From the NCBI RefSeq assembly GCF_013141425.1, contig NZ_JABFRA010000132.1, positions 1 through 42,587 of the forward strand: 42,587 nt of DNA. Reading direction: 5' to 3'. Below the pieces are notes generated by a model. That model worked only from the letters and a program-made list of their open reading frames with translations, did not search any database and had not been told where the DNA came from. A program made the position numbers and the translations under genes. This DNA comes from Methylotenera sp. Lineage in GTDB: Bacteria > Pseudomonadota > Gammaproteobacteria > Burkholderiales > Methylophilaceae. Position 1 is the first letter of the stretch, and each line of letters starts with the position of its first letter. This document shows positions 1 to 11,082 of this stretch, one piece after another.

Positions 1-50
1 TACTACAAAGTGCTGATATTCCTTAGCGATTTTAGTAAATTATTGCTTTT

Positions 51-126
<76 letters not shown>

Positions 127-175
127 GTACCTACATCTTTTCGTTATTAGCAACTTCAGCTATCAGCGAGGCGCC

Positions 176-204
176 ATATTAAAGATGGCGGGCTTTATTG
201 TCAA
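176..204 (-). promoter_or_regulatory. Sigma-70 promoter for tRNA-Ala
   Basis: On the minus strand a perfect -35 box TTGACA (199-204) is followed by exactly 17 bases and a -10 box TAATAT (176-181). The -10 box runs straight into a GC-rich GGCGCC discriminator, as is typical of growth-rate- and ppGpp-controlled stable RNA promoters. Transcription would start near 168-170, giving a roughly 40-nt leader to the tRNA 5' end at 126. The boxes are seen; the stringent control is inferred. Confidence 0.8.
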
Positions 205-313
205 TGATTTTTCGGTGGTTTTAGCAATCATTATTAAATATTTACTTACAGGTTACTTTTGAAGCCAATTTTAGCTATTTTATTTGAATAGCCCGCATTG
301 CTTACCAACCTGA

Positions 314-760
314 TTAACCACGAATATTTGATTGACTCTCAAACTGTGTCAATTCAACTCGAGGTAATGGCTGCCAACCTGCTTTGCGATATTCTGCCAC
401 TACGTTGGTGAATACACCGCCGCGCACATAGAATTTTGCAGTAACACGCATAAATTTAGGCTGGGTTGCATTTACCAAGTCATCTAATATGGTGTTGGTT
501 ACCGCTTCATGGAAGCAGCCTTGGTCACGGAAAGACCAAATATAGAGTTTTAGGCTTTTTAATTCAACGCAGGTTTGATCTGGAATGTAGTCTAAATAAA
601 TCACTGCAAAATCAGGCTGCCCCGTTTTTGGACAAAGACAGGTGAATTCAGGAATTTCCATGTGGATATGAAAATCTCGCACTTGATTGGGGTTTTCAAA
701 CGTTTCAAGTGTTTTTGTGGGTTGTGCTGTTGGTTTGCTGCCAATTGATTGCGTAGTCAT
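314..760 (-). CDS. queF: NADPH-dependent preQ1 synthase (7-cyano-7-deazaguanine reductase)
   Basis: QueF reduces the nitrile of preQ0 to the aminomethyl group of preQ1 in the queuosine tRNA-modification pathway. The 148-residue product matches the short unimodular (YkvM-type) class. It shows the catalytic cysteine C43 inside CPKTGQPDF, the general acid D50 seven residues later, and the QueF motif ELKSLKLY at residues 66-73, followed by FRDQGCFHE with its conserved His/Glu. The first 20 residues are a low-complexity Thr/Pro/Ser tail and are probably disordered. The gene stands alone, divergent from smc and tail-on to tRNA-Ala. No preQ1 riboswitch is apparent in its short leader. Confidence 0.95.
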   Translation of the reverse strand: MTTQSIGSKPTAQPTKTLETFENPNQVRDFHIHMEIPEFTCLCPKTGQPDFAVIYLDYIPDQTCVELKSLKLYIWSFRDQGCFHEAVTNTILDDLVNATQPKFMRVTAKFYVRGGVFTNVVAEYRKAGWQPLPRVELTQFESQSNIRG

Positions 761-785
761 AAGGTGTTCTTACTAAAAAAAAGTT

Positions 786-813
786 ATTATACTGGTTTAT
801 AAAAGTCTATAAA
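786..813 (-). promoter_or_regulatory. Candidate promoter for queF
   Basis: On the minus strand a perfect -10 box TATAAT (786-791) is preceded, after 16 bases, by a weak -35 match TTTATA (808-813). The predicted start near 779 leaves a leader of about 20 nt. The box lies in the 95-bp divergent queF/smc spacer. That spacer is AT-rich, so chance matches are possible. Confidence 0.4.
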
Positions 814-855
814 AATTTAGCTTAACTAAACTATTATTTATTTGATCGATTCAAT

Positions 856-3800
856 TTGCGTTTAACTCATTTAAAACTGGCTGGCTTCAAATCGTTTGTT
901 GATCCAACAACGCTACACATTCATGGTCAGCGTGTCGGTGTAGTTGGTCCCAATGGTTGTGGTAAATCGAATGTAATGGAATCTGTACGTTGGGTACTGG
1001 GTGAGTCGTCCGCAAAGGAAATGCGTGGCGATAGTATGGATGATGTTATTTTTAACGGTTCTGGCAATCGCAAACCTATCTCTAGGGCTAGTGTTGAGTT
1101 GGTGTTTGATAACAGTTTTGGTGGCGCTTCAGGCGAATGGTCGCAATACGCAGAAATTTCAGTTAAACGTGTTATTGAACGTGATAAAGGTTCTACTTAT
1201 TTTATCAATAACACGGTTGTTCGCCGTCGTGACGTAGCTGATTTATTTCTTGGAACAGGCCTAGGCGGCCGGGCATATGCCATTATTGGACAAAATACCA
1301 TTAACCGCATCGTTGAAGCGAAACCTGAAGAACTGCGTATTTTTCTAGAAGAAGCCGCTGGCATTAGTAAATATAAAGAGCGGCGGCGTGAAACGGAATC
1401 GCGTTTACGTGATACCCGAGAGAATTTAGTTCGAGTAGAGGATATTCTGCGTGAATTAGATAAGCAGATTGTGCGCTTGCAATCACAGGCGTTAGTGGCA
1501 GAGCAATATCATCGTTTGCAATCTGCATTGAATATGACTAAAGGTCAAGTGTGGTTGTTAAAAAAACGCGATGCTAGTGTGCAATGGGAAAAAGCGCAAC
1601 GTAATGTAGATAAGCTTGTGAATGAGCTTGAAGCGCAAATGGCTAATTTGCGAAATAATGAAAGCGCTTTAGAGTTTGCGCGGCAGCAAAATTTTGCTGT
1701 CATTGAAGTCGTCAATCAGGCACAAAGTAAATATTACGAGTCTAATGCTGAGGTGTCTAATCTTGAGAATCAAGTCAAAAATACTTCAGAGGCGCGAGAA
1801 CGCATGCAATTGCAATTGCAGCAGCTTACTGCGCAGCTTGATAAAAACATCGCTCAGCATGCTAATTTTCAAGAAAGTTTGTTAATTGCACAAAATGAAA
1901 TTCAAATTGTAAATTTGGATTTTTCAGTGGCTGAAGAAGTAATTCAGGCTACTAGGAAAGCGCTGCCAATTCTATCAAATCAATATCAACAGGCACTCGC
2001 AGAATTTAATACTAGTCAATCCGCATTAACCCAAGCAGAGCAGCGTTTGCACCTAGAACGAGCAAATATTGGGCATATTGCTAGCACTGAGTCTGAAACG
2101 AGCGAATATTTACAGCGCTTGCAACTAAATTTAAATCAATTGCAATTTCCTTCAGAAGAGGCCCTAGAACAAAAGCTAGCACAGTTAAGTGAAGCAGAAA
2201 CGGAAATAGCTTCAATAGAAAAGCGAGTATTGGATACGCGGCAAAATGAGCATGCACTTGACTTGGCGATTAAGGAAGCAAGAGATTTGCTAGCGACAAA
2301 ACAAAGAGCATTGAACTTGGTAGAAGCTGAGATTGGCTCGCTGACTAAGATTCAGCAAGCAATGCAAAATGGAAATGATGCAGCCGCTTTGAATGCCTGG
2401 CTGGAAACTTCAGGTTTAATGAATAGCGTGCGAATTTGGCAAAAAATCAGTATTAAGTCGGGTTGGGAAACGGCATTTGAGTCAGCCTTAGGGCTTCGAT
2501 TGAATGCACTTACCGCATCTGAAATACCACTTTCAGAACGACCGCCATCGGCACTGAGTTTGGCGATTACATCAAATTCTACATCAGCGCACAAACCAAT
2601 TGCAGTTACGAACAAACGAGCGCTTTATTCATTAATTGAAAAAATAGAGCCCAATTTGCAAACTGTAATGCAAGACTGGCTTACAGGTGCCTATTTGCTT
2701 GAAGATGACGTGGATGCGATTGCAGCGAGCCAAACATTGGCAAACGGTGAGTACCTAGTGAATAAGCATGGGGATATTTTCACCAAGCAAAGTGTTAATT
2801 ATTTTGGTGCGCAGTCTAACTTACACGGTGTGCTTGAGCGGCAAGCACAACTTGATAAATTACAGTTAAAACTGCCAGACTTGCAACATGAATTAGTGCT
2901 GGCGAACCAGCAAATCATGACATTGGAACAAAAGCTAATATCGCTACGAGAGGCTCATCAAACATTCAATCAGCGGCTAAAAACAGCTACGCAGCAGTTG
3001 CACCAATTAAATCTAGCAGCACAACAGCTTAAACAGCAACAATTAAATGCCTTACAAAGGCAAAGTGTACTACAAGCTGATATAGCTGTAGCGAATGAAA
3101 AACGCTTGAAACTTATTGCTGAGTCAGCTTTGAAAGAAAAGCTGTTGCAAGAAATTTCACAAAGTTTGGAAAATCTGCATAGTGGTAGGCAGATTGCAAG
3201 CGAGCAGCGAACTGCTGCTGAATTAGCTTTTAGTGATGCACGAAACGAATTGCAATTGCTCGAGCGTGCACACCAAGAAAAGGTGTTTAAAATAAAGTTA
3301 AATAACAATAATATCAATGATTTAACAGGTAAAATTAATCACTTACTTGAAGAAAATTCCAGTCTTAAATTGCGATGCAATGAAGTTGAAACCACCCTGG
3401 CCGCGACTAAAATGCAAGCATTAAAAGAAAATTTAGAAACAGCTATCAATAGCAAACGGCAGCAGGAGTTGGCGCTGATTGCTGCGCGAAATTTAATGAG
3501 TGAAAGTGAGTTGACATTACAACAGTTGGAACGCACGCGCATGCAAAATGAGCAGTTATTACACCCGATACGCGATAAATTAGAAGCTGGTAGACTGAAT
3601 GAACAAGAGGCACGTTTGAATTTTGAGCAATGCCAAGCCGAGTTGCAGGCTTCAGGTATCAGCGAGACAGAACTAACTGAGCATCTTGAAATTCATGGCA
3701 CTGAAAGTAAGTTGAAATCCGTTGATTTGGAATTAAAGCGCGATAATCTAGTGGCAGAATTAGAAGCATTAGGCGCGGTGAATCTGGCGGCTATACAGGA

Positions 3801-4398
3801 GTTAGAATCTGAGCAAACGCGTAAGCACTACCTTGATAGTCAATGTAATGACTTAAAAGAAGCCAGTGAAACGCTTGAAGACGCGATACGAAAGATTGAT
3901 AAAGAAACTCGTGGTCGCTTGCAAGCTACATTTGATGAGGCGAATCGGCATTTTAGCGAATTGTTCTCAACACTATTTGGCGGCGGACAAGCAAGGCTGG
4001 AATTGCTCGGCGAAGAGATTTTAGATACAGGAATGCAGGTTTTTGCCCAACCACCTGGCAAAAAAAATAGCACGATTCATTTACTTTCTGGGGGTGAAAA
4101 AGCTTTAACTGCACTCGCTCTGATTTTTGCCTTATTTAGGCTAAACCCAGCTCCCTTTTGCTTGATGGATGAAGTGGATGCTCCGTTAGATGACAGCAAT
4201 ACCGAGCGTTTTTGTACGATGGTGAAAAAAATGTCTGAAAAAACACAGTTTTTATATGTAAGTCATAATAAAATAACCATGGAAATGGCGCAGCAATTGA
4301 TTGGTGTTACTATGCAAGAGTCTGGTGTTTCACGTATTGTTGACGTAGATATTGAAGCCGCGGTTCGCATGATGGATGAGCAACTGCTTGATATATAA
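856..4398 (+). CDS. smc: Chromosome segregation protein SMC
   Basis: SMC is the ATPase core of the bacterial condensin, which extrudes DNA loops and aids chromosome segregation with ScpA and ScpB (not in this window). The 1180-residue product has the full architecture: N-terminal Walker A GPNGCGKS at residues 31-38, a long coiled coil, a hinge at about 500-660, a second coiled coil, and the C-terminal signature LSGGEK (S1078) with the Walker B stretch FCLMDEVDAPLDD near 1101-1113. The start is TTG at 856. No ATG lies close enough upstream or downstream to preserve the conserved N-terminus, and no clear Shine-Dalgarno sequence precedes it. It is followed by zipA and ligA, a common order in beta- and gammaproteobacteria with SMC rather than MukB. 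Confidence 0.97.
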   Translation: MRLTHLKLAGFKSFVDPTTLHIHGQRVGVVGPNGCGKSNVMESVRWVLGESSAKEMRGDSMDDVIFNGSGNRKPISRASVELVFDNSFGGASGEWSQYAEISVKRVIERDKGSTYFINNTVVRRRDVADLFLGTGLGGRAYAIIGQNTINRIVEAKPEELRIFLEEAAGISKYKERRRETESRLRDTRENLVRVEDILRELDKQIVRLQSQALVAEQYHRLQSALNMTKGQVWLLKKRDASVQWEKAQRNVDKLVNELEAQMANLRNNESALEFARQQNFAVIEVVNQAQSKYYESNAEVSNLENQVKNTSEARERMQLQLQQLTAQLDKNIAQHANFQESLLIAQNEIQIVNLDFSVAEEVIQATRKALPILSNQYQQALAEFNTSQSALTQAEQRLHLERANIGHIASTESETSEYLQRLQLNLNQLQFPSEEALEQKLAQLSEAETEIASIEKRVLDTRQNEHALDLAIKEARDLLATKQRALNLVEAEIGSLTKIQQAMQNGNDAAALNAWLETSGLMNSVRIWQKISIKSGWETAFESALGLRLNALTASEIPLSERPPSALSLAITSNSTSAHKPIAVTNKRALYSLIEKIEPNLQTVMQDWLTGAYLLEDDVDAIAASQTLANGEYLVNKHGDIFTKQSVNYFGAQSNLHGVLERQAQLDKLQLKLPDLQHELVLANQQIMTLEQKLISLREAHQTFNQRLKTATQQLHQLNLAAQQLKQQQLNALQRQSVLQADIAVANEKRLKLIAESALKEKLLQEISQSLENLHSGRQIASEQRTAAELAFSDARNELQLLERAHQEKVFKIKLNNNNINDLTGKINHLLEENSSLKLRCNEVETTLAATKMQALKENLETAINSKRQQELALIAARNLMSESELTLQQLERTRMQNEQLLHPIRDKLEAGRLNEQEARLNFEQCQAELQASGISETELTEHLEIHGTESKLKSVDLELKRDNLVAELEALGAVNLAAIQELESEQTRKHYLDSQCNDLKEASETLEDAIRKIDKETRGRLQATFDEANRHFSELFSTLFGGGQARLELLGEEILDTGMQVFAQPPGKKNSTIHLLSGGEKALTALALIFALFRLNPAPFCLMDEVDAPLDDSNTERFCTMVKKMSEKTQFLYVSHNKITMEMAQQLIGVTMQESGVSRIVDVDIEAAVRMMDEQLLDI

Positions 4399-4501
4399 AC
4401 AAAAAGCTATAAAATAATAGCCTTTACAATAGGCTTAACTAGGCAGTTGAGTAGATGATGATAATTTTAAAGGTTAAATTGATTTTGGAAGTTAATTTTA
4501 G

Positions 4502-6025
4502 ATGAGTGAATTGCAAATAGCGTTAATCGGTATAGGCGCCTTGATAATATTGGCGGTGCTTGCAATTAATTGGTGGCAAGAAAGACGATTCCATCGTCAA
4601 GTCGAGAAAAGTTTCGCCCCTTTAAAGCGCGATGCATTGTTAGACGAGCCAACGCTAAATGACAGTGGCTTGGATGTTGTTTCTGAGAAAAGTGCTGATA
4701 AACGGTCAGACACCTTTTCTATCGATAAAATATCCGCGGAAGTAGGTTTTCTGCCAGAAAAAAAACCAGAAATTAGCGATCGTTTCGTGAATCTAACTAA
4801 AAGTGATGCCATAGAGCCCACATTTGGTGAGGATAATTCAATAGAATCTACTTATAATCAACTGATTAAATCAAAAATAGAAAAGTTATCCTCTAATCTT
4901 GCTGAAACGATTGCAAATCATCAGCCTGAAACACCAAGAAAAAAATTCTCAGAGCAATCAAATGCCTTTAAAGAGGTGTTTAGCGAAGATACAGCATTGC
5001 AGCAAGAGGCGTCATTCAATAGTAGTCCTGAAAATGTAAATTTTGAAAATCCGATTCAGAAAACAAGTAATCCAAGTATCTTTGGTGTAAATAAGCTGGA
5101 AACGCCACAGCAAGAAAGCCAAGATACTGCAATAACCTTGCCAGACATGTTGCACGGGCAAATAGATCTAACTGCATTGTTGTACTTGGCGACTGAAACT
5201 TCTGTGAGCACTTTAAGCAATGCCTTGCTGTCATTGTTTGACGGTTTTGATAAACCTGTTTTTGTGCACGTTTTGGATTCAAATAAACAATGGCATCTCC
5301 TTAAAGACTTGCAATCTAATCAAGAAGCGCTCAATCGATTGATTTCAAAAGTAGCTTGCAGCCTTCAGTTAGCCGATCGTGGTGGTGCTGTGGCACGCAA
5401 TACATTGAATCGTTTTCAGTTGGCGGTTGAAACTTTGGGCTTGGGTATCAACGGTCATGTAGAATGGCAAGAGAAAGGTGATGCGCTGAACGCAGCAAAT
5501 TCTCTGGATTTATTTTGTATTGAAGTTGATAAAACCATTGGCTTTCACTTGGTGCATGGTGAAAGCGGCCCCTTCACTGGGACTAAACTAAGAGGCCTAG
5601 CTGAATCGCAAGGTTTGCTACTAACTTCAGATGGCAGCTTTAAGTATTTTGATGAATCTTCCGATGAGAAGTCCGCTAGTAAACAAATTTTGGTTAAAAC
5701 ACAATTGCATCCGTCGTTTGTGATGTTCAATCGGGATGATCATCCTTTTAGCCCTGAAATGTTGCGTACATCCGTGGTAAAAGGCATTACTTTTCAGTTG
5801 GATATTCCGCACGTAAGGCAATGTGCCGAGATGTTTAATCGCATGGTGCAGGTCGCCGAACAACTAGAATTAAGCTTAGGCGCGGTATTAGTCGATGATA
5901 ACAATAAGGTGCTTGGCGATATTCAAATTGAAAAAATTCGTCAGCAACTCAAAGTGATTCAAGCTAACATGCTTGTTCGCGGCATTGTGCCTGGCTCCGA
6001 TTGCGCGCACCGCCTATTTTCATAA
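4502..6025 (+). CDS. zipA: Cell division protein ZipA-like
   Basis: ZipA anchors FtsZ to the inner membrane during divisome assembly. The 507-residue product begins with a single N-terminal membrane segment (about residues 5-24), then a WWQERR-type basic stop. A long polar, Asp/Glu/Ser-rich linker runs to about residue 215. The C-terminal region carries the ZipA FtsZ-binding fold, with recognisable stretches such as LFCIEVDKTIGFHLVHG and ITFQLDIPHV. It is clearly longer than the E. coli protein (328 residues), mostly through the linker and an added segment before the C-domain. Its position between smc and ligA is the usual one and supports the call. The C-domain is divergent, so the name is a family assignment. 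Confidence 0.85.
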   Translation: MSELQIALIGIGALIILAVLAINWWQERRFHRQVEKSFAPLKRDALLDEPTLNDSGLDVVSEKSADKRSDTFSIDKISAEVGFLPEKKPEISDRFVNLTKSDAIEPTFGEDNSIESTYNQLIKSKIEKLSSNLAETIANHQPETPRKKFSEQSNAFKEVFSEDTALQQEASFNSSPENVNFENPIQKTSNPSIFGVNKLETPQQESQDTAITLPDMLHGQIDLTALLYLATETSVSTLSNALLSLFDGFDKPVFVHVLDSNKQWHLLKDLQSNQEALNRLISKVACSLQLADRGGAVARNTLNRFQLAVETLGLGINGHVEWQEKGDALNAANSLDLFCIEVDKTIGFHLVHGESGPFTGTKLRGLAESQGLLLTSDGSFKYFDESSDEKSASKQILVKTQLHPSFVMFNRDDHPFSPEMLRTSVVKGITFQLDIPHVRQCAEMFNRMVQVAEQLELSLGAVLVDDNNKVLGDIQIEKIRQQLKVIQANMLVRGIVPGSDCAHRLFS

Positions 6026-6035
6026 GGTTTTTTAA

Positions 6036-8105
<2,070 letters not shown>

Positions 8106-8120
8106 AGTAGCGCTCGATTT

Positions 8121-8936
8121 ATGACCAGCCAAAACTATCAGGCCTATTTAGAATCTGTTATTCATATTGCGAAACAGGCTGGGCTTGCCATCATGCAAGT
8201 GTATGCTACTGATTTCGATGTGCATAGGAAAGACGACAACTCACCCCTGACGCAAGCAGATTTAGCAGCACACCAAGTTATCGTCTCAGAGTTAAATAAA
8301 CTCACTCCTCAGATTCCGATTTTGACTGAAGAATCAGAAGAAATAAGTTATGAAATACGTCAACATTGGCAACAATATTGGTTGATTGATCCTTTAGATG
8401 GTACGCGTGAATTTGTAAAACGCAACGGAGAATTTACCGTTAACATTGCTTTAATAGACAATCAACAACCAGTGTTAGGGGTGGTGTATGCGCCAGTGAC
8501 AGGTTTGTTATATTTTGCTTGTCGCGGATCTGGTGCATATAGGCAAAGTTTAACCAAAGCCGCAGAAAAAATTCATGTGCGTGTGCTGAATTTAAAGCGG
8601 TTAACCATTGCGGGAAGCCGTTCACATGCAAATGAAAAAATGCAAGACTTCATGCGTAATTTAGTACCTACATTAGGTGAAACACCTGAACTAATTAGCA
8701 TGGGCAGCTCTCTTAAAATATGTTTGGTGGCTGAAGGGCTAGCGGATGTTTACCCTAGGTTAGGGCCCACATCAGAATGGGACACCGCCGCCGCTCATTG
8801 CATTTTGCTAGAAGCAGGAGGTGATATTGTTGATGTAGTTGGGAATAGCTTGCTGTATAACAGTAAAAGCACGTTGTTGAACCCAAGTTTTTTTGCGCAA
8901 GGAAGTGGTGCGCCGCATTGGCATCAGTACCTATAA
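8121..8936 (+). CDS. cysQ: 3'(2'),5'-bisphosphate nucleotidase CysQ
   Basis: CysQ hydrolyses PAP (and PAPS) to AMP, recycling the by-product of sulfate assimilation and phosphopantetheinyl transfer. The 271-residue protein has the Mg2+/Li+-sensitive phosphatase signatures: TEESEE (metal-binding Glu near residue 70), DPLDGT at 90-95 and SEWDTAAAH with D221. The gene starts 15 bp after ligA and is probably co-transcribed with it. The inositol monophosphatase superfamily is broad, but the internal KRNGEFTVNIALI stretch fits CysQ rather than SuhB. Confidence 0.93.
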   Translation: MTSQNYQAYLESVIHIAKQAGLAIMQVYATDFDVHRKDDNSPLTQADLAAHQVIVSELNKLTPQIPILTEESEEISYEIRQHWQQYWLIDPLDGTREFVKRNGEFTVNIALIDNQQPVLGVVYAPVTGLLYFACRGSGAYRQSLTKAAEKIHVRVLNLKRLTIAGSRSHANEKMQDFMRNLVPTLGETPELISMGSSLKICLVAEGLADVYPRLGPTSEWDTAAAHCILLEAGGDIVDVVGNSLLYNSKSTLLNPSFFAQGSGAPHWHQYL

Positions 8937-8982
8937 ATCTGTTTTGTTGCCAAGTAGTTATAACCATACCTAGAAAGAAAAC

Positions 8983-9891
8983 ATGACCATTAAGTTAAAA
9001 ACTACTTTAAGTATATTATTTATCTTATTGTTTATAAATAATGTTTCTGCAATTTCAACTGAAGCAAATGCCTGTAATCAATTACTGCAAAAAGGCGAAC
9101 TTGATGCTGCATTAATTCAGGCAAAGAAAGCCATTGAATATAATAAAACAGACAAAGAAGTCAGGATTTGTCAGGGGCGTGCATATGGCTACAAGGGTGA
9201 TTTTGATGCAGCGCTGGCTTCATTTAATTCTTTGGATGCTTTGTCGAGTGATGCTTCAGATAAAACGATTTCAAGTTATCTTATCGGTCGCACCTATGCT
9301 CAACTTAAAAAAAATGACCTCGCCATTGCTAGTTTTCAACAAACTATTTCAAATGCAAAAACTGCTAAATATCAAGCTTATGAGCGTATTGGACACAATG
9401 CAATCGGGGATGTCTATCTTACGAATAATCAACTTGCGCTGGCTCTGGACGAGTATCTATTGGGTACCAAGCTAGCGGCTAACGATAACGAGCGAGGTGA
9501 GAGTTATGAAAAAGTAGCTTTTACGCACCATAAAATGAATCAGCATGACTTGGCCCTTGAGTATCAAATTAAAGCCTATCTAATGCATGATACGGCTGGC
9601 ACTTTAGATCAGTACGCGCATTCCAGTATCGAGTTAGGTCGGTATTACATCATTACGAAAAGTTATACGAGTGCGGAAAATGTACTAAATAAAATCATTA
9701 AGTTAGCCAAAGAACAGGGGGGCGCCTACTATGAAGCGCAAGGCAGTTATGTGCTAGCAAAAGTCAAAGTGGCTAGGGGCGACATTCCAGAGGCTAAAAG
9801 ATTAGTTGAACATGCAAAATCGATTGCTGTAGCCGCGAATGATGAAGCCTTAACTAAAGAAATTGAGCAAGAAACAGTAGACTTGTTTTAA
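8983..9891 (+). CDS. Exported TPR-repeat protein, function unknown
   Basis: The 302-residue product starts with a clear Sec signal peptide (hydrophobic core about 8-19, likely cleavage after VSA at 23). It is then almost entirely helical with tetratricopeptide-like repeats, for example GELDAALIQAKKAIEYN, GDFDAALASFNSLDALS, NDLAIASFQQTI and HDLALEYQIKAYLM. Such periplasmic TPR proteins usually act as protein-binding scaffolds. No catalytic domain is visible. It lies between cysQ and msrPQ, separated by 46 and 133 bp, with no sure operon link. I do not recognise a specific family. Confidence 0.8.
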   Translation: MTIKLKTTLSILFILLFINNVSAISTEANACNQLLQKGELDAALIQAKKAIEYNKTDKEVRICQGRAYGYKGDFDAALASFNSLDALSSDASDKTISSYLIGRTYAQLKKNDLAIASFQQTISNAKTAKYQAYERIGHNAIGDVYLTNNQLALALDEYLLGTKLAANDNERGESYEKVAFTHHKMNQHDLALEYQIKAYLMHDTAGTLDQYAHSSIELGRYYIITKSYTSAENVLNKIIKLAKEQGGAYYEAQGSYVLAKVKVARGDIPEAKRLVEHAKSIAVAANDEALTKEIEQETVDLF

Positions 9892-9959
9892 ATGCTGTAA
9901 AAATCGTTAAGTGCAGTTTTTGTAAGGGATTATATTTCAAACCGACTAAGCATTACTAC

Positions 9960-9990
9960 TTATTACTTTGCTAGTTATTACTTTACTAGC
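9960..9990 (+). repeat. 15-bp tandem repeat with inverted repeat upstream of msrP
   Basis: TTATTACTTTGCTAG (9960-9974) is repeated at once as TTATTACTTTACTAG (9975-9989), with one mismatch. The same stretch holds a 6-bp inverted repeat, GCTAGT (9970-9975) and ACTAGC (9985-9990), around a 9-base centre. It sits 35-65 bases before the msrP ATG, inside a frame that can be read through from a spurious TTG start. It may be a regulatory site or simply a slippage duplication. Confidence 0.6.
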
Positions 9991-10024
9991 ATTAGCTTAT
10001 TATTCAACTTTATTGAGAGCGGCC

Positions 10025-11056
10025 ATGATTATCCAAACGAAATCGGACATACTTCCTTCGGAAATTACTCCTAAGACGGTGTTCGATAATCGTCGAGAGT
10101 TTCTCCAGAAGGCAGGATTTGGTATTTTGGCAGGTTCTACAGCGCTATTGAGTAATCAGCTTGCTGCGGCGGTAGCAAGTACAAAGTCGTTAGATAATGA
10201 AAGCAAATTAATCGCGAGCGGTCAATCAAATGCGTTGAAATTTGCTTCCCGTCAGAAAATCACTGGCTATGCAAAAACACCTTATGGCGCAGATGAAAAA
10301 CTGACAGCCTATGATGACATCACGACTTATAATAATTATTACGAATTTGGCACCGATAAAAGCGAGCCTGCGATTAACAGTAAATTGTTTAAACCGCATC
10401 CTTGGACAGTTAGCATTGAAGGCGAGGTCAAGAAAGCCAAAACCATAAGCATCGAAGATATCTACAAGTTAGCGCCATTAGAAGAGCGTATTTATCGTAT
10501 GCGCTGCGTTGAAGGCTGGTCTATGGTCATTCCTTGGATTGGTTTGCCACTGGCTAAGTTAATTAAATGGGCTGAACCCAATGCCAATGCTAAATATATC
10601 GAATTTGTAACGCTGGCTGATAAGCAACAAATGCCTGGGCAAAATCTGCAATTGCTGGATTGGCCATATACCGAAGGTTTACGCATGGACGAAGCCATGA
10701 ATCCGCTCACTATCATGGCGGTTGGTCTATATGGTGAGCAGCTACCTAATCAGAATGGCGCACCGATGCGCTTGGTGGTGCCGTGGAAGTATGGCTTCAA
10801 AGGTGCAAAGGCCATTGTAAAGATTCGCTTTGTTGAAAAAATGCCGATTACTGCTTGGATGAAGGCTGGCCCGAGCGAGTATGGGTTTTACGCCAACGTA
10901 AATCCACAGGTTGAGCACCCACGCTGGACGCAGTCCTCTGAAAAACGTATTGGTGCAGGTTTATTTGCTGGGCGCATCAAAACGCAGATGTTTAATGGCT
11001 ACACCGAGCAGGTTGGGCAGATGTACGCAGGACTTGATTTACGAAAAAACTTTTAA
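10025..11056 (+). CDS. msrP: Methionine sulfoxide reductase catalytic subunit MsrP
   Basis: MsrP (YedY) is a periplasmic molybdopterin enzyme that repairs oxidised methionines in envelope proteins, taking electrons from MsrQ. The 343-residue protein starts with the family N-terminus SDILPSEITP and a Tat signal with twin arginines R23-R24 in NRREFLQKAG. The Mo-ligating cysteine is C161 in RMRCVEGW. The open frame extends upstream to a TTG at 9968, but that would put a hydrophobic stretch before the Tat motif, where the family has none, so ATG 10025 is chosen. msrQ follows after 26 bp. Confidence 0.96.
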   Translation: MIIQTKSDILPSEITPKTVFDNRREFLQKAGFGILAGSTALLSNQLAAAVASTKSLDNESKLIASGQSNALKFASRQKITGYAKTPYGADEKLTAYDDITTYNNYYEFGTDKSEPAINSKLFKPHPWTVSIEGEVKKAKTISIEDIYKLAPLEERIYRMRCVEGWSMVIPWIGLPLAKLIKWAEPNANAKYIEFVTLADKQQMPGQNLQLLDWPYTEGLRMDEAMNPLTIMAVGLYGEQLPNQNGAPMRLVVPWKYGFKGAKAIVKIRFVEKMPITAWMKAGPSEYGFYANVNPQVEHPRWTQSSEKRIGAGLFAGRIKTQMFNGYTEQVGQMYAGLDLRKNF

Positions 11057-11082
11057 CGTTATTGTAAGAAAAATCTATTGCT

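Noticed and set aside
274-292. GCTATT/AATAGC inverted repeat after queF, considered as a terminator
   Set aside because: The stem is short and AT-rich and lacks a T run on the queF strand, so it is not supportable.
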